From contig CAYXVG010000016.1 of NCBI GenBank assembly GCA_964468205.1, forward strand, positions 1-64,000: DNA of 64,000 bases, given 5' to 3'. The stretch's first letter is position 1. Each line of letters opens with the position of its first letter. The notes under the pieces are model-generated. The model had not been told where the DNA came from. It did no database searches and worked only from the letters and a program-made list of their open reading frames with translations. This DNA comes from CAWELS01 sp964468205 (GTDB lineage: Bacteria; Acidobacteriota; Terriglobia; Bryobacterales; Bryobacteraceae). This document shows positions 24,590-33,100 of this stretch, in pieces. Position numbers and translations under genes: made by a program.

Positions 24590-26236
24590 TTATCGTGCCA
24601 GCCGCATGTTGAGAAAACGCTCCTCGGCTTCTTCTACCTCTATCGACTCGCCAATCTCGCGGCACGCCTCGAGCGTTTCGATATTGTAAATCTCGCAGGG
24701 CGGCTCATCCCACCAACTCGCCACGGTGTAGCCGCCCGGCGCAACGCCAGTGAAGCTGTAAAGTCCGTACGCGTCGGTGGTGGTCATTTTATAGTGCTGC
24801 ATCCGGCCCCGGGCAGGATCCGGAATCAGCACCACCGTGGCGCCGAGCGCCACCTTGGTAGGCGTGTCGGATATCTCGCCGCGGATGGTGGCTCCCTTGG
24901 TGGAAAAAGAGAGCTCGAGCGGGGGCAGGGCGCCGCTTCCGGGTGTGAAGCCAGTGCGCTGCACGTCAAATCCGCCGGTCCGGGCGCTTTTCAGATAGAC
25001 GCCCGGCGGGCCATCGAGCAGAAAGACGTCATAGGTTTCGCCCGGCACGAAGGGGAGCGAGAAGGTACCGTCGGTCTCGACAGGGCTGGCGCTCGATGGA
25101 ACCGCGTCGCTATGAGGCTCGAGTGACACGCGGAAGAGGGAAAGAGAGAAGTCGATCTCTTCCCCGGCCACGACCCTGCCGGTGAGCTCCCGGTAAGGCT
25201 CGAGCGTAAGGCGCAGATTCTCGACGTCAGCGCCGGATACGGACACCGGCATCGTGCCCGTAAGCTGCACGCCGGCTTCGTTGGCGGTAGCAAGAAGGGT
25301 ATAGGACCCCGGCGTGACGCCTGTGATTTCGAAACCGCCGTCTCGCTGCCGGTGAACGGAAACTGGCGCATCCACCATCACTTCGGCGGCCGGCGAGGGC
25401 TGCCGCAGCCGGATATCGGCGTTCTGGATCACCTCGCCGGTAACCGCGCCGAGGACCTCGCCGCGCACCCGCGATGTCCGTGCTTTGGCGAGCAGAATGT
25501 CGGTGTGCTCCAGCTCCTCGCTATAGCGCAGCACGACCGGGAGCGCCTCGATGAGCCTCGGAGTCGAAGGATAGAAGGTGTTGACGAAATTGTCGTCCGC
25601 AACCACGCGTCCGTTCTCATCGAGCGGCCTCTGTTCGCGCACCCCCTGCGGCGGCGCGGGCGGAGTGTAGGCGGCGACGATGTAGTAGCGCCCCGGCGGC
25701 AGACCGTAGAGGCGGTAGCGCCCGCGGTCGTCGGTTGTCGCCGCGCCCACCTTCTGGAAGCCGTGCCGCCCGCGGAAAAAGTATTCCCGGAAGAACTCCA
25801 CCGGCACGCTGATCCCTGGCTCGCCATCCGGGAACAGAACCTGTCCGGAGATCACTCCGGCCGGACGAAGCCGAATCACGATCCCGTCCAGTTCTTCGCC
25901 CGGCATCAAGCCAAAAACGAATGGCAGCCGTGTGTGCTCGGTTTGCGCAAAGGAGCTGGGGAGAAAGCCGGGGCTCGCGGCATGCACCGAGTAATAGCCG
26001 GAAGGCAGGTCGATGAAACGGAACACGCCATTGTCGCGTGTTGTGAAGGCCACCGGCGCCCGCCCGCCGGAGGCAGGGGAAAGGGTTACCTGGACCCGTG
26101 GCTTCGGGCGTCCGGTCCGCGTATCGACCACCAGTCCTTCGATCGACCCGCGCCGGTCGGCGTCAAACGGAATCTGGGCGGCCCATGCTCCGGCTATCAG
26201 CACGGCCGCGCCAAGCGTGCGTCTTAACGCAAGCAT
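24590..26236 (-). CDS. Exported carboxypeptidase-regulatory-like (CnaB-type) multidomain protein
   Basis: A 548-residue exported protein made almost wholly of CnaB/carboxypeptidase-regulatory-like beta-sandwich repeats. Each has a GxV...G.P...V.L opening and a G.Y.l.gLppG.Y closing motif: GSIEGLVVDTRTGRPKPRVQ, then GRYRLYGLPPGRYYIVA, GGFEITGVTPGSYTLLA and GLYSFTGVAPGGYTVAS. The signal peptide ends near AWAAQ. The start at 26236 is used because further upstream in-frame sequence is antisense of the next gene. Such proteins are abundant in Bryobacterales and may act in surface binding; no catalytic domain is seen. Confidence 0.78.
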   Translation of the reverse strand: MLALRRTLGAAVLIAGAWAAQIPFDADRRGSIEGLVVDTRTGRPKPRVQVTLSPASGGRAPVAFTTRDNGVFRFIDLPSGYYSVHAASPGFLPSSFAQTEHTRLPFVFGLMPGEELDGIVIRLRPAGVISGQVLFPDGEPGISVPVEFFREYFFRGRHGFQKVGAATTDDRGRYRLYGLPPGRYYIVAAYTPPAPPQGVREQRPLDENGRVVADDNFVNTFYPSTPRLIEALPVVLRYSEELEHTDILLAKARTSRVRGEVLGAVTGEVIQNADIRLRQPSPAAEVMVDAPVSVHRQRDGGFEITGVTPGSYTLLATANEAGVQLTGTMPVSVSGADVENLRLTLEPYRELTGRVVAGEEIDFSLSLFRVSLEPHSDAVPSSASPVETDGTFSLPFVPGETYDVFLLDGPPGVYLKSARTGGFDVQRTGFTPGSGALPPLELSFSTKGATIRGEISDTPTKVALGATVVLIPDPARGRMQHYKMTTTDAYGLYSFTGVAPGGYTVASWWDEPPCEIYNIETLEACREIGESIEVEEAEERFLNMRLAR

Positions 26237-26267
26237 CTGCTTACCAATATCAGATCTGGAAGGGGGT

Positions 26268-26876
26268 CTACCGCTCCCCCCTCTTAGATTTTTGACGCAA
26301 CTCCTGCTCCAAGCGCGCAAGGTTCGACTGAAATTCAGCCACCCACGCCGCGGTTTCCTGCTCCACCTCCACCCGAACCCCGAGGGCTGTTTCGGCGCAG
26401 AGGCTGACGAGTTCACCGACCTCCGCCGCGGTCGGAGAGGCGCCGCGCCGCCGCGCCTGCCGGTGCGCCCACTCGAAGCGGAAGCGTTCGAGCGCCGTCT
26501 CGAGGGCAAACGCGGCCGTTACGTAGCGCATCCAGCCGCTCGAGAGCCCAAAGAAGCGGTCGAACGCCACACAACCCGCGGCCAGCGCAATCAGGAGGTA
26601 CCCGATATGCCCCGGGACGATTCCCTGAACGCTCGCCAGGGCGGGGAACGACGCCTGCACCAGGGGCGTAGCCGCCCCCGCGGCGAAGAGCACGAGCGAG
26701 GCCAGCCGCAGCCCGCGTGACAGCCGGCTCTTCCAGCGCTTCTTCCTGGAATACCATTCGATTTGCTCCTCGGCCATCCGCTCCACATATTCTCCCAGCC
26801 GTGTGACCGAGCGATCGAGCTCGGCCTTTTCCCAGGACAAAGCCACGGGAGAGGTCACCGTTTCCAGTTCCTGCAT
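26268..26876 (-). CDS. SLATT-like two-transmembrane protein
   Basis: A 202-residue protein with a helical N-terminus, a WYSRKKRWKSRLSRG basic stretch (residues 41-55) leading into TM1 (about 55-75), TM2 (about 90-108), then FDRFFGLSSGWMRY and a long charged helix. This arrangement resembles SLATT/DUF4231 2TM proteins, which serve as pore-forming effectors in some nucleotide-signalling conflict systems. No SMODS or SLOG sensor gene is adjacent. The neighbour 160 bases upstream on the same strand is an exported trypsin-like protease. Assignment is by topology and motif only. Confidence 0.5.
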   Translation of the reverse strand: MQELETVTSPVALSWEKAELDRSVTRLGEYVERMAEEQIEWYSRKKRWKSRLSRGLRLASLVLFAAGAATPLVQASFPALASVQGIVPGHIGYLLIALAAGCVAFDRFFGLSSGWMRYVTAAFALETALERFRFEWAHRQARRRGASPTAAEVGELVSLCAETALGVRVEVEQETAAWVAEFQSNLARLEQELRQKSKRGER

Positions 26877-27036
26877 AGGTATCGTAACTCCTTGATATAC
26901 GGAAAGTTGCCGGTGTCAGGCGGGCGCATCCTCTGGCCGGCGCGTTTGGGGAACGGGTGCAAGTTCCACCCGCACGGATATTACCACGCTCGGTCAAGCC
27001 GGAAACCGCGAAGCAGCGCCGGGAGGCGGGATCGGC

Positions 27037-27774
27037 TCAGTGCCCGGTTCTCTGGCGGCGGGCCGCCTCCAAGTCGGCTTCCGTAACCGCCGTGGCCACC
27101 GAGAACACTCCGTCCGTGTCTTCCTCGGGCCGGCCGTTGATGATTCCGATGACCTTTCCCCCGGCAGCGTCCACGACCGGAGCACCGCTGAATCCCTGGG
27201 TGGCGGCGAGGTCGAGCACCAGCATTGAGACGCCGTTGATCACGTAGCGGGTAGAAGCGACGGCGCCGGTGCGGACAATCGGCCAAGCGTAGATCTTGTC
27301 AAAGATGCGGGGAAAACCCGAGACCAGCACACTCTGCCCGGCGCGGGCTTTCCCGCCGAGCGGCAGGCTTTCGAATTCAGAGGGCGCATCTCGAATCGCG
27401 AGAACTGCAATGTCACGGCCGTCGCGGTCCTTGTGGCGCGAAACGATGGCGAGTTCGTGGATCTCGACATCGGGGAAGTGGGGCCGGAGAGCGAACAGGC
27501 GTTCGAAGGCCACGCCCTGCTTGTCGGTGATGACGTGCTCGGCGGTGACCACCAACCCATCCGGCGAAGCGATAAAGCCGCTGCCCTGTATGCGCTCCAG
27601 CTTCGGCGCGCCGGCGCAGATCGCCACCACCGCCTTTTCGAGTCTATCCTCCGCCTGCGCGCGCGCGGCGGGCCGGCACAATAGGACAATCGATAGCGCC
27701 AGAGCGGCGGCTGCGCATTGGCGCAATTTCGTATGGTAACGGTGTGTCAACAACTGCCGACGGCAAACCCCCAT
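27037..27774 (-). CDS. Exported trypsin-like serine protease
   Basis: A 245-residue chymotrypsin-fold protease with signal peptide (residues about 17-40, ending ARAQ). The catalytic triad is visible as H80 (VVTAEHVI), D121 (GRDIAVLAI) and S196 (GFSGAPVVD). No PDZ domain, unlike DegP/HtrA; the protein ends about 50 residues after the serine. Likely periplasmic. It lies upstream of the SLATT-like and CnaB-like genes on the same strand, with 160 bases between it and the SLATT-like gene, so co-transcription is possible but not shown. Confidence 0.85.
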   Translation of the reverse strand: MGVCRRQLLTHRYHTKLRQCAAAALALSIVLLCRPAARAQAEDRLEKAVVAICAGAPKLERIQGSGFIASPDGLVVTAEHVITDKQGVAFERLFALRPHFPDVEIHELAIVSRHKDRDGRDIAVLAIRDAPSEFESLPLGGKARAGQSVLVSGFPRIFDKIYAWPIVRTGAVASTRYVINGVSMLVLDLAATQGFSGAPVVDAAGGKVIGIINGRPEEDTDGVFSVATAVTEADLEAARRQRTGH

Positions 27775-27874
27775 TTATTGTCGCACCGCCGGCCGCGGCC
27801 CGCGCCCGGTTTTCGAAACCACTACCGCTGGTTTGCGCGTCTGTGTCATCATTATCATCCGGGCGAAGAGAGCG

Positions 27875-28735
27875 ATGGCTAAGAGGACGAAAAAGGACAA
27901 GAAAAGAGTTGAGGTGGCGATTTCACCGGTGATGGTTGGACCTTCGGAAGCGAAGCCCGAACTGCCGCGAAAGCTCTACGAAGACGAGTTGCGCCGCTTG
28001 CAGATTGAGCTCTGCAAGCTGCAGGAGTGGGTGAAGCACGAGGGCATGCGTATTGTTGTCGTCTTCGAGGGCCGCGATGCAGCCGGGAAGGGAGGCGTGA
28101 TCAAACGGATTGTAGAGCGGGTGAGCCCGCGCGTTTTTCGCGTCGCCGCGTTGCCCGTGCCGAGCGACCGGGAGAAGACACAACTCTACCTGCAGCGCTA
28201 CTTCCAGCACCTGCCCGCCGCCGGGGAAATCGTCCTGTTTGACCGTAGCTGGTACAACCGCGCCGGGGTCGAACGCGTGATGGGATTCTGCACTCCGGAA
28301 GAGTACGACACCTTTCTGGACAGTATCGGCGACTTCGAGCGATTCATCGTGGAGGCTGGTATCTTCCTCGTCAAGTACTGGCTCGATATCTCGAACGATG
28401 AACAGGAGAGGCGGTTCTTGAAGCGGATTGAGGATCCGCTGCGGCAGTGGAAACTAAGCCCGATGGACCTCGAGTCCCGCCGCCGCTGGTTTGACTACTC
28501 GCGAGCGCGCGACATGATGTTCTCGGCTTCCGATTCCGAGCACGCTCCCTGGTACGTCGTCCGGGCCGATGACAAGAAACGCGCGCGGCTGAACTGCATC
28601 TCGCACCTGCTCAGCTTGATTCCGTACTCCGAGATCCCGCGTGAGAAGGTGAAGCTACCGAAGCGAGACGAAGCGAAAGCTTACGAGGATATTACGCCGC
28701 TGCTGAGCCGCCGGTGCGTGCCGGAACTGTACTAG
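27875..28735 (+). CDS. ppk2: Polyphosphate kinase 2
   Basis: Soluble PPK2-family enzyme of 286 residues that transfers phosphate between polyphosphate and nucleotides. Walker A is GRDAAGKGG (residues 66-74), the lid helix is SDREKTQLYLQRY, and Walker B is IVLFDRSWYNR. One-domain length and the WFDYSRARD motif fit class I PPK2, which typically makes ADP or GDP into the triphosphate, but class is hard to assign by eye. The start at 27875 is preceded by GAAGAGAG; an earlier in-frame start adds 14 unrelated residues. Confidence 0.93.
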   Translation: MAKRTKKDKKRVEVAISPVMVGPSEAKPELPRKLYEDELRRLQIELCKLQEWVKHEGMRIVVVFEGRDAAGKGGVIKRIVERVSPRVFRVAALPVPSDREKTQLYLQRYFQHLPAAGEIVLFDRSWYNRAGVERVMGFCTPEEYDTFLDSIGDFERFIVEAGIFLVKYWLDISNDEQERRFLKRIEDPLRQWKLSPMDLESRRRWFDYSRARDMMFSASDSEHAPWYVVRADDKKRARLNCISHLLSLIPYSEIPREKVKLPKRDEAKAYEDITPLLSRRCVPELY

Positions 28736-28813
28736 GCGGTTGAACCGGGAGTTTCTCCTTGGGCTTTGCGAGCGCCGGAGCTGGGACGGACGCTTGTGAT
28801 AGCTTGTAGCGTG

Positions 28814-30151
28814 ATGCGATTGTTCTGCTTATTTTCGCTGGTCCTGGCGCTGCAGATGGTTCAGGCGGCGCCGCCCAACGTGCTGTTCATCTATTCCGAT
28901 GACCAAGGCACGGTCGACCTTGGCTGCTACGGCTCGGCGGACCTTACAACTCCGGCGCTCGACAGCCTGGCCGCCCGGGGCGTCCGTTTCACGCAGATGT
29001 ACGCTCCGTCGGCGATTTGCTCGGCCAGCCGCGCCGGCCTGATGACGGGCAGGTTTCCAGCCCGCGCGGGGGTGCCGGGCAACGTGAGCTCGATGAAAGG
29101 TGAGCCGGGCATGCCGGCCGGAGAGATCACCATTGCCGAGATGCTGGGCCAGGCGGGCTACGCCACCGGTCATATCGGCAAGTGGCATCTGGGTTACACA
29201 CCGGAGACGATGCCTAACGGTCAGGGCTTCGATTACTCCTACGGGCATATGGGCGGTTGCATCGACAACTACTCGCACTTTTTCTATTGGAATGGCCCTA
29301 ACCGGCACGATCTTTGGCGGAACGGCGAGGAGGTCTGGGAAGACGGACAGTTCTTCGGCACACAAATGGTTGACGAGGTCAACGCGTTCCTCGAGCGCCA
29401 CCGCGAGCGGCCGTTTTTCGTTTACTGGGCCATCAACATGCCCCACTATCCGATGCAGGGCACGGCGAAGTGGCGCGAACACTATCGGCAGCTCGAGGCG
29501 CCTCGCCGGATGTATGCGGAGTTCATGTCCACCATCGACGAGATGGTTGGCGATGTGCTGGTGCAGCTTGACGAGCTTGGTTTGCGGGAGCGCACGCTGA
29601 TTGTTTTCCAATCCGACCATGGCCACTCCACCGAAGAGCGGGCGTTCTTCGGCGGCGGCTCGGCCGGTCCCTACCGGGGCGCCAAGGGCTGCCTGTTCGA
29701 AGGCGGCATCCGGATTCCCTCGATCGTCTCCTGGCCCGGCGTCATTCCGGAGGGGGAGGTGCGCGACCAGATGGTGACTGGGTGCGACTGGCTGCCGACG
29801 ATAGCCGACTTCTGCGAAGTGTCCGCTCCCCGACGCCACCTCGACGGCAAGTCCATCCGCCCCGTCATCCTCTCCGCCGCCGCGCCCAGCCCTCATCAGA
29901 CTTTCTACTGGCTGCTCGGCCGAGGCGACAACGCCCAATGGGTGGTGCGGGAGGGTGACTGGAAGCTACTGGGCAACCCGCGTGACCGGTCAGACAAAGC
30001 GCCCATCACGGATGACGACAAACTCTTTCTGGCCAACCTGGCGCGCGATCCTTCCGAGATGAAGAACCTTCGCCGTGAGCACCCGGATGTAGTGCAGCGG
30101 CTGCTCGATTTGCAGAAGCGCTACGCCGCGGGGATGCCCGGGACCGACTGA
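28814..30151 (+). CDS. Exported sulfatase (formylglycine-dependent, S1 family)
   Basis: A 445-residue sulfatase with a Sec signal peptide (ending VQAA). The alkaline-phosphatase-superfamily opening NVLFIYSDDQG supplies metal-binding Asp29 and Asp30. The formylglycine motif is C69-S-A-S-R followed by GLMTGR, a CxSxR variant of CxPxR. GHIGKWHLG and the Asp-His pair QSDHGHS complete the active site. The start at 28814 is chosen for the signal peptide. Acts on sulfated saccharides outside the cytoplasm; the formylglycine-generating enzyme is not in this window. Confidence 0.92.
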   Translation: MRLFCLFSLVLALQMVQAAPPNVLFIYSDDQGTVDLGCYGSADLTTPALDSLAARGVRFTQMYAPSAICSASRAGLMTGRFPARAGVPGNVSSMKGEPGMPAGEITIAEMLGQAGYATGHIGKWHLGYTPETMPNGQGFDYSYGHMGGCIDNYSHFFYWNGPNRHDLWRNGEEVWEDGQFFGTQMVDEVNAFLERHRERPFFVYWAINMPHYPMQGTAKWREHYRQLEAPRRMYAEFMSTIDEMVGDVLVQLDELGLRERTLIVFQSDHGHSTEERAFFGGGSAGPYRGAKGCLFEGGIRIPSIVSWPGVIPEGEVRDQMVTGCDWLPTIADFCEVSAPRRHLDGKSIRPVILSAAAPSPHQTFYWLLGRGDNAQWVVREGDWKLLGNPRDRSDKAPITDDDKLFLANLARDPSEMKNLRREHPDVVQRLLDLQKRYAAGMPGTD

Positions 30152-30222
30152 AGCCTGGTCCCGCCGCACTTCCCGCCGTACCCTCCCTGCTGATATCGTT
30201 CCTTGAGGAGGCACGAATCGTT

Positions 30223-32475
30223 TTGCGTGGAATACTTGATCGGCGACGCTTTTTGCAGGCGGCTTCGGCAGCTTTTTCAGGACCGCTACTGGTGGCTCAG
30301 GAGGGCGCGAGGGAGCAGCCATGGTACCGCACCACGCTGCGTTGGGGCCAGACTAACATCAACGAGCTCGATCCGGAGCGCTACGACCTAGATTGGTGGC
30401 GCGCGCACTGGAAACGCACGCGGACCCAGGGGGTGGTGGTGAATGCGGCCGGGATAGTCGCTTACTACCCGAGCCGGTTTGAGCTGCAGTACCGGGCGCA
30501 ATACTTGAAAGGGCGCGACCTCTATGGAGAAGTCGCGCGCGCCGCCCATGCGGATGGGCTCGTGGTATTCGCGCGCATGGACTCGAACCGCGTGACCGGG
30601 GAGTTCTTCGAGGCGCACCCCGATTGGGTCGCCCGCCACAAGAACGGCCGGCCCTACCGAGCGGACGACCGCTACATCACCTGCATTGACGGCCCATATT
30701 ACGAGGAGTATTTGCCGGACATCCTCCGCGAGGTCATCTCCTGGGAGCGGCCCGAAGGCTTTACCGACAATTCGTGGAGCGGGCTGAACCGCGAACAGAT
30801 CTGCTATTGCCGGCACTCCCGGGAGAAGTTCAAACAGGCGACCGGCCGTGACCTGCCGGAGAAGAAAGACTGGGAGGACCCCGCCTACCGCGAGTGGATC
30901 GAATGGAGCTACTCGCGCCGCGTCGCCATCTGGGATCTGAACAACCGCGTGACGAAGGAGGCCGGTGGTGACGACTGCATTTGGGTCGGCATGATCGGCG
31001 GGGATTTCGTCAACCAGGGCCAACGGTTCCGCGACATCAAGACGCTCTGCGAGCATTCCGAGATGGTGATGCTCGACGACCAGTCGCGCGACGATTGGGT
31101 TGGGCTGCAGGAGAACGCCGAGATGGGCAAGCGGCTTCACGGCGTCCTTGGGTGGGAGAAGATCATCCCGGAAAGCATGGCGACGTACCAGCGCAGTCCG
31201 GTGTTCCGGAAGACCGCCGCCTCGCCGTCCGAATCGCGTATGTGGATGTACTCCGGCTTTGCGGGCGGCATCCAGCCGTGGTGGCATCACGTCGGCGCCT
31301 GGCAGGCGGACCGCCGGCAATTTCAGACTCCTATCCCAGTCTATGAATGGTACGCGAAGAATGAGCGCTATCTGATGAACCGGCGGCCGGTGGCGCCGGT
31401 CGGGGTCGTCTACTCCCAGCGCAACGCGGACTTCTACGGCCGGGACAATGCGCGGGAGTTGGCTGCGCGTCCTTACTATGGATGGATCCAGGCGCTGGTG
31501 CGGGCGCGGATTCCGTATCTGCCCGTCCACGCCGATCATATCGAGCGCGACGGCCGGGAGCTGAAGCTGCTCATCCTGCCCAATCTCGCCGCCATGACCT
31601 CGGAACAGGTGGAAGCCGTGAAGCGCTACGCCGGCCGCGGCGGAAGTCTTATCGCAACGGGAGAGACGAGCCTCTACGACAAGTGGGGCGATCGTCGCGA
31701 AGATCTCGCTCTGGGCGAGGTCTTCGGCGTGCAGGTGACCGGCCGCACGTTCGGTTCACTTGGCGAAGTGGATAGCTGGGGCGGCGACGACCACACTTAC
31801 CTCCGGCTGCATCCACACGTGAGCCCTGACGTTTACGGTCCAACCTGGGAGGGCGAGCGCCGCACTGCGGGGGAGCGTCACGAGGTGTTGCGCGGTTTCG
31901 AGGATACCGACATCCTGCCGTTTGGCGGGCTTCTCACCGAAGTGAAGATTACCGGAGGAGAGGAGGCGCCGCTGACCCTTATCCCGAGCTTTCCAGCCTA
32001 TCCGCCCGAGACTTCGTGGATGCGGACGCAGCAGACGGAGATCGCGGCTGTGGCCCCGCGGAGCGGCGGCGGCTCGCGGCGCATCTGGTTCGCGGCGGAC
32101 ATCGACCGGCGCTTCTCGAGGGATAACCTGCCGGACCACGCCCGTCTCCTCGAAAACGCAGTGCGCTGGGCGGCGCCCGGCGGCGTTCCGCTACAGGTGG
32201 AAGGCCCCGGACTGCTCGATTGCCACCTGTACCGGCAGGACAGCCGTACCATCCTGCACATAGTGAACCTGACCAGCGACGCAACCTGGCGTTCGCCGGT
32301 TCACGAACTCATTCCGGCCGGTCCGCTTCGCGTGAGTGTCGAGCTGCCGGAGGAGGCGCGCGGCGACGTGAGTCTGCTGGTTTCCGGCGGCGCCGCCAAG
32401 CCGTCACGGGACCGCCGCTGGCTCACGTTCGAGATCGGGAGCGTGACCGCTCACGAAGTGGCGGTGATCGAGTAG
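30223..32475 (+). CDS. Tat-exported GHL6-like glycoside hydrolase with beta-galactosidase-trimerisation-like domain
   Basis: A 750-residue protein with a Tat-like signal (DRRRFLQAASAAFSG). Residues about 40-370 form a barrel-like domain with GVVVNAAGIVAYYPS, ARMDSNRVTGEFF and EGFTDNSWSGLNREQICYC, similar to the hypothetical glycosyl hydrolase GHL6 family. Residues about 400-620 resemble the GH42 trimerisation domain (LKLLILPNLAAMTSEQVEAV and GGSLIATGETSLYD), and the C-terminus is a beta-sandwich. GAGGAGG lies upstream of the TTG start. It follows a sulfatase on the same strand with a 71-base gap, consistent with joint use of a sulfated glycan. Substrate unknown. Confidence 0.65.
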   Translation: MRGILDRRRFLQAASAAFSGPLLVAQEGAREQPWYRTTLRWGQTNINELDPERYDLDWWRAHWKRTRTQGVVVNAAGIVAYYPSRFELQYRAQYLKGRDLYGEVARAAHADGLVVFARMDSNRVTGEFFEAHPDWVARHKNGRPYRADDRYITCIDGPYYEEYLPDILREVISWERPEGFTDNSWSGLNREQICYCRHSREKFKQATGRDLPEKKDWEDPAYREWIEWSYSRRVAIWDLNNRVTKEAGGDDCIWVGMIGGDFVNQGQRFRDIKTLCEHSEMVMLDDQSRDDWVGLQENAEMGKRLHGVLGWEKIIPESMATYQRSPVFRKTAASPSESRMWMYSGFAGGIQPWWHHVGAWQADRRQFQTPIPVYEWYAKNERYLMNRRPVAPVGVVYSQRNADFYGRDNARELAARPYYGWIQALVRARIPYLPVHADHIERDGRELKLLILPNLAAMTSEQVEAVKRYAGRGGSLIATGETSLYDKWGDRREDLALGEVFGVQVTGRTFGSLGEVDSWGGDDHTYLRLHPHVSPDVYGPTWEGERRTAGERHEVLRGFEDTDILPFGGLLTEVKITGGEEAPLTLIPSFPAYPPETSWMRTQQTEIAAVAPRSGGGSRRIWFAADIDRRFSRDNLPDHARLLENAVRWAAPGGVPLQVEGPGLLDCHLYRQDSRTILHIVNLTSDATWRSPVHELIPAGPLRVSVELPEEARGDVSLLVSGGAAKPSRDRRWLTFEIGSVTAHEVAVIE

Positions 32476-32505
32476 CGGGGGGACGCCGGTCCACGACGCG
32501 CCGGT

Positions 32506-33090
32506 TTACTGTGTTGCCGTTTGCGTGCGCAACGCGACCCCTTCGTCGCGGATGGTCCATATGCGGACGGTGCGGCCGTCGACGTCAACGGTCTGATCGG
32601 GTTCCCAATCCCCCATGGAGAACGCATGAGAGACGACGCGCGTGCCGGGCTTCAGTTCGCGCCACAGCTTCGGGCGGAGCTTCATGTTCAGCCGGTTGAG
32701 CAGGTAGAGGGTGACAACCGTAGCTTCGCTGATGTCCGCTTCGAAAAGATCACCGGTGATAAAGGTGACCTGGTCCGCGACTCCCGCTTCCCGCGCGTTC
32801 GCCCGGGATTCCTCGATGCGTTGCGGATCGATATCGATGCCGACCGCGCGGGCCCCGAATTGCTTCGCCGCCATGATGACCGTCCGTCCGTCTCCGCAGC
32901 CGAGGTCGTAAACCACGTCGGTCTTCTGCACCTTCGCCAGTTTCAGCATCTCTTCGACGACCTCCTCCGGCGTCGGTACGAAATGCACGTCGGGCTTTCG
33001 TGACGGCTCTTCCGCCGGTTGCGCGCACGCCAGGGTCACGCTCAGAATAAACACCAGGATCCGTAATCCGGAACGTCTCAGAGGCTCCAT
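32506..33090 (-). CDS. Class I SAM-dependent methyltransferase with N-terminal export signal
   Basis: A 194-residue protein whose C-terminal 150 residues are a Rossmann methyltransferase (VVYDLGCGDGRTVIMAAK for SAM binding, VGIDIDPQRIEESRANA for the ribose-binding acid). The first 25 residues form a signal peptide or weak lipobox (SVTLACAQP). The start at 33090 has GAGG eight bases upstream; an earlier ATG at 33108 would overlap the preceding gene. SAM is not known to be available in the periplasm, so an exported methyltransferase is odd; the helix may instead anchor the enzyme facing the cytoplasm. Confidence 0.8.
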   Translation of the reverse strand: MEPLRRSGLRILVFILSVTLACAQPAEEPSRKPDVHFVPTPEEVVEEMLKLAKVQKTDVVYDLGCGDGRTVIMAAKQFGARAVGIDIDPQRIEESRANAREAGVADQVTFITGDLFEADISEATVVTLYLLNRLNMKLRPKLWRELKPGTRVVSHAFSMGDWEPDQTVDVDGRTVRIWTIRDEGVALRTQTATQ

Positions 33091-33100
33091 TATCCCATCC

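Noticed and set aside
28829..29938. 369-residue minus-strand frame over the first sulfatase
   Set aside because: Shadow of the sulfatase, no recognisable motif.
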